From positions 403,189-467,188 of the forward strand of contig NZ_BFCB01000001.1 in assembly GCF_003569045.1 (NCBI RefSeq): 64,000 nucleotides of DNA, read 5' to 3'. Numbering within the stretch: position 1 is the stretch's first letter; every line of letters starts with the position of its first letter. This document shows, piece after piece, positions 61,061-64,000 of the stretch. This DNA comes from Aggregatilinea lenta. Its GTDB lineage: Bacteria > Chloroflexota > Anaerolineae > Aggregatilineales > Aggregatilineaceae. The notes under the pieces are model-generated. The model saw only the letters and a program-made list of their open reading frames with translations. It was not told the origin of the DNA and ran no database searches. The position numbers were made by a program, and so were the translations under genes.

Positions 61061-63550
61061 TTACTCGGCGTGCTCTTCTTCTTCGACTTCTTCCTTCACC
61101 GTCGCGGGCACGTGGCCGCTTTCCAGGTGCCGGAAGCTGATCTGCTCGTCGTCGTCCAGGTAGATTTCCACCAGATCGCCGGAGCGGAACTCGCCCTTCA
61201 GCAAGCGTATGCTCAGCGGACTTTCGACGTAGCGCTGGAGCGCGCGGCGCAGCGGGCGAGCGCCGAACTGCGGGTCGAAGCCCACCTCGGCCACCTTATG
61301 GCGCGCGCCCGCTTCCATCGCTACGTACAGGCCCTGTTCGGCCATCCGGTTCGCGATCTCCTGCATTTGCAGGTCCACGATCTGCTCCACCTGATCGAGC
61401 GTCAGCGGCTCGAAGATGATGATCTCGTCGATGCGGTTGAGGAACTCAGGCCGGAAGGTTCGACGCAGCGCCTCTTCGATCGCCTTGTGATCCGCGATCA
61501 GCTCCGGGTCGTTGTCGGTGAAGAAGCCCAACGCGCCACCTTGGCGGGCGAACTCGGTGCCCAGGTTGCTGGTCATGATGATCACGGCGTTGCGGAAGTC
61601 CACCGTGCGGCCCTGACCGTCGGTCATGCGTCCGTCTTCGAGGATCTGGAGCAGCGTGTTCCACACTTCGGGATGCGCCTTCTCGATCTCGTCGAACAGG
61701 ATCACGCGGTAGGGGCGGCGGCGGACCGCTTCGGTGAGCTGGCCGCCTTCCTCATAGCCCACATACCCCGGCGGCGCACCGAACAGGCGGCTGGCCGTGT
61801 GCTGCTCGCGGTACTCGCTCATGTCGATGCGCAGCAGCGCGTCTTCGTCGTCGAACATGAACTCCGCCAGGGCCTTCGCCAGCTCGGTTTTACCGACGCC
61901 GCTGCTACCCAGGAAGATGAACGAGCCGATCGGGCGGCGGGGATCCTTCAGACCGCTGCGCGCGCGCCGGATCGCATCGGAGATGGCAACCACCGCCGGA
62001 CCCTGGCCGATGATGCTCCGGTGCAGCACGTCTTCCATGCGCAGCAGCTTGTCGGCCTCGGTCTCCATCATCTGGCTGACCGGGATGCCGGTCCACTGGG
62101 CGATGACTTCCGCGATGTCGTGCTCGTCCACGATCTCGTCGAGCGTGTTTTCCTGCTGCCATTCCATCCGCGCGTTGTCGTAGTCTTCTTCCAGCTTCAG
62201 CCGGTCGGACTTGACGATGGCGGCCTGTTCGTAATCACGAGCGAGGCTGGCCTCTTCCTCGTCGGCTTCGAGCCGGTCCAGCTCGCGCTTCATGTCCTTC
62301 AAATCGCCGGGCATAGAGTAGAGCGCGATGCGCAGCTTGGACGCGGCCTCATCCATCAGGTCGATGGCCTTGTCCGGCAGCTTGCGGTCAGTCACGTAAC
62401 GCTGGCTGAGCTTGGCCGCCGCGATCAGGGCTGCGTCGGTGTACGTGATTTTGTGGTGCGCTTCGTAGCGGTCGCGCAGACCGCGCAGCATATCGATCGT
62501 CTCGTCGATCGACGGCTCCTCGACGAAGACCGGCGCGAAACGGCGGTCCAGCGCGGAGTCCTTTTCGATGTGCTGGCGATACTCGTCCAGCGTGGTCGCG
62601 CCGATACAGTTCAACTCGCCGCGTGCCAGTGCGGGCTTCATCATGTTGCTGGCGTCCAGCGCGCCGGAGGCTGCGCCCGCGCCGACGACCTGATGAAGCT
62701 CGTCGATGAACAGGATGATCTCGCCTTCAGACCGCTGGATCTCTTCGATCGCGGCCTTGAGGCGCTCTTCGAACTCGCCACGGAAGCGGCTCCCGGCGAT
62801 CATACCGCCGAGGTCCAGGCTGACCACGCGCTTGTTCGCCAGAATTTCGGGCACGTCGTCGCTGGCGATCTTCTGCGCCAGCCCTTCGACGATGGCGGTC
62901 TTGCCCACGCCCGCCTCGCCGATCAGCACCGGGTTGTTCTTGGTGCGGCGGCTGAGGATCTGGATCACGCGCAGGATCTCGTCGTCACGCCCGATTACGG
63001 GATCGAGCTTGCCTTCCAGCGCCATCTGGGTCAGGTCGCGGCTGTACTTTTCGAGCGTGCGATAGCGTGCTTCGGCCTGGGGGTCGGTGACACGTTGGCC
63101 GCCGCGCACATCTTTGATCACTTCCAGCACGCGCTCTTTGGTCACGCCTGCTTCAGTCAAGATACGCGCGACCGCCGTGCGCCGCTCGCTGAGAATCGCC
63201 AGAAACAGGTGCTCGGTGCTGATGTACTCGTCTTTGAGCCGGTTGGCTTCTTCGTTGGCGATGTCGACCACGCGCTTGACGCGCGGCGTGATGAACACCT
63301 GGCCCGCACCGCCCCCGTAAATCGCGGCCTTAGGGCTGGCCTTCAGCACGTTATCCAACTGCTCGCGCATGGCGTCCTGATCGACGCTCATCTTTTCCAG
63401 CAGTTGGGGAATGACACCGCCGGGCTGTTCCAGCAGCGCGAGCAGCATATGCTCCGTATCGACCTGATTGTGCCCGTAGCGCTGCAAGATCTCGTACGCA
63501 CGTACGGCGGCATCTTGCGCCCGTTCGGTAAAACGGTCAAAACGCATCAT
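61061..63550 (-). CDS. clpC: ClpC-type AAA+ ATPase of the Clp protease
   Basis: 829 residues. Two Clp-N repeats (about 1-150) precede AAA domain 1 with Walker A GEAGVGKT (211-218) and Walker [20 protein letters not shown]-like middle segment ([20 protein letters not shown]) marks ClpC rather than ClpB. AAA domain 2 has [19 protein letters not shown] and the C-terminal D2 small domain with [19 protein letters not shown]. It unfolds substrates for the ClpP protease. The acidic C-terminal tail [10 protein letters not shown] is unusual. No ClpP gene is in the window. Confidence 0.95.
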   Translation of the reverse strand: MMRFDRFTERAQDAAVRAYEILQRYGHNQVDTEHMLLALLEQPGGVIPQLLEKMSVDQDAMREQLDNVLKASPKAAIYGGGAGQVFITPRVKRVVDIANEEANRLKDEYISTEHLFLAILSERRTAVARILTEAGVTKERVLEVIKDVRGGQRVTDPQAEARYRTLEKYSRDLTQMALEGKLDPVIGRDDEILRVIQILSRRTKNNPVLIGEAGVGKTAIVEGLAQKIASDDVPEILANKRVVSLDLGGMIAGSRFRGEFEERLKAAIEEIQRSEGEIILFIDELHQVVGAGAASGALDASNMMKPALARGELNCIGATTLDEYRQHIEKDSALDRRFAPVFVEEPSIDETIDMLRGLRDRYEAHHKITYTDAALIAAAKLSQRYVTDRKLPDKAIDLMDEAASKLRIALYSMPGDLKDMKRELDRLEADEEEASLARDYEQAAIVKSDRLKLEEDYDNARMEWQQENTLDEIVDEHDIAEVIAQWTGIPVSQMMETEADKLLRMEDVLHRSIIGQGPAVVAISDAIRRARSGLKDPRRPIGSFIFLGSSGVGKTELAKALAEFMFDDEDALLRIDMSEYREQHTASRLFGAPPGYVGYEEGGQLTEAVRRRPYRVILFDEIEKAHPEVWNTLLQILEDGRMTDGQGRTVDFRNAVIIMTSNLGTEFARQGGALGFFTDNDPELIADHKAIEEALRRTFRPEFLNRIDEIIIFEPLTLDQVEQIVDLQMQEIANRMAEQGLYVAMEAGARHKVAEVGFDPQFGARPLRRALQRYVESPLSIRLLKGEFRSGDLVEIYLDDDEQISFRHLESGHVPATVKEEVEEEEHAE

Positions 63551-64000
63551 GGGGTTTTGTCCTCATACTACCAATACACGGTTGTTCGGGGAACAAAGGC
63601 CGTTTGTGCCCGGCCTTTGTCACGGTTGTTTGACATTGACTTGAACTGATCCGGTACAGCCAGTTGGCCTGCCGATGGCTTCACTCTTCTGGCCGCGTAC
63701 AGCATGAAGTTTACACCGAAACCAACCACCGGGCTATCAGATTTATATTGGAAGTTGCCGGCCCCGGATGAACGCCTGATGCGCGACGGCGTCATCGAGC
63801 AGACCTCATCCCCGCCCCCTCGCCAACTTGATTGGAGAGGGGGCGCAAAGCACGTTTCCGTAGGAGCGGAAGCTTGCTCCACCCGGCCTTTTTCGGCGGT
63901 GACGAGTTTGGTAGAGGCGTATTGCGATACGCCCTACACGCCATTCCCTATTCCCTGTCTTTGCCTTTGCTTTTGGCCAACCGCTAATCGCAAACGGCCA
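63551..64000. other. Gene-free interval at the right edge
   Basis: 450 bases. The left part should hold the clpC promoter region. The right part holds palindromic repeats (listed separately). No protein or RNA gene is recognised up to the window edge. Confidence 0.6.
63815..63937. repeat. Cluster of palindromes types C, B and A
   Basis: A type C copy with CCAACTTGATTGG centre (63815-63843), a diverged type B copy with GTAGGAGCGGAAGC start (63860-63886) and a diverged type A copy (63911-63937). Confidence 0.8.

Noticed and set aside
61070-63649. 859-codon open frame antisense to clpC
   Set aside because: A complete ClpC with all catalytic motifs is on the other strand. The antisense frame is only a codon-bias shadow.
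25922-63937. CRISPR array
   Set aside because: The repeats are dispersed singly over 38 kb, are palindromic and have no regular spacers; no cas gene is present.
1-64000. Prophage, transposon or integrated element
   Set aside because: No transposase, integrase or phage structural gene was recognised. Only two genes (8313-9416 and 43422-43883) have clearly foreign composition.

Overview
The window looks like chromosomal DNA of a high-G+C, heterotrophic member of the Chloroflexota, probably Anaerolineae-like. That placement is an inference from gene content: SpoVS without other sporulation genes, DUF3891, GT87 and DUF2723 membrane glycosyltransferases, many Pro/Thr-rich exported LysM, SH3b and PA14 proteins, and HerA-NurA. 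It also rests on the many short intergenic palindromes. No tRNA, rRNA, CRISPR array, transposase or prophage was seen.

Layout. Positions 1-5130 hold a redox locus: a truncated tetraheme-or-larger cytochrome c and its LysR regulator on the minus strand, facing an undecaheme (11 CxxCH) lipoprotein cytochrome and a four-domain exported rhodanese. The undecaheme gene is interrupted by one in-frame TGA (1932-1934) followed at SECIS-like distance by a hairpin with a GGT loop, so I read it as a probable selenocysteine-containing multiheme cytochrome. Positions 5197-9416 carry a WD40/TolB protein, an FAH-family enzyme, an orphan Phd-like antitoxin and an A+T-richer EVE-domain protein with a nuclease-like C-terminus. 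Positions 9497-15785 hold a sugar dehydrogenase, DUF192, LysM, regulators and a 27-residue tandem-repeat protein. Positions 16152-21516 encode HerA, a GT87 enzyme, a stand-alone HAS-barrel protein and NurA, a probable DNA end-processing set. Positions 21787-25826 form a zinc-ribbon / double-FHA / M50 peptidase / SGNH hydrolase run, in which the peptidase N-terminus has repeated D-E-T-x-x-L motifs that could dock on the FHA protein.

Positions 25992-43200 carry housekeeping and surface genes: inositol monophosphatase, RNA methyltransferase, glycosyltransferases, response regulators, Crp-like regulators, SpoVS, a cold-shock-like protein with a structured leader, RNase J, a PpiC-type foldase and two paralogous membrane proteins. 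Positions 43422-47631 have a low-GC DinB-like gene and a branched-chain 2-oxoacid dehydrogenase operon (E1 alpha, E1 beta, E2). Positions 47920-55858 hold an MFS protein, a YgeY-like M20 hydrolase and exopolysaccharide genes with PA14 and SdrD-type surface proteins. Positions 56035-63550 end with a membrane PLD protein, a HEAT/DUF3592 protein, nicotinate phosphoribosyltransferase and ClpC.

Intergenic gaps from about 25.9 kb to the end contain a dense set of short palindromes, many sharing outer GTAGGGGC / GCCCCTAC ends around different inner arms. One lies inside the dehydrogenase operon.
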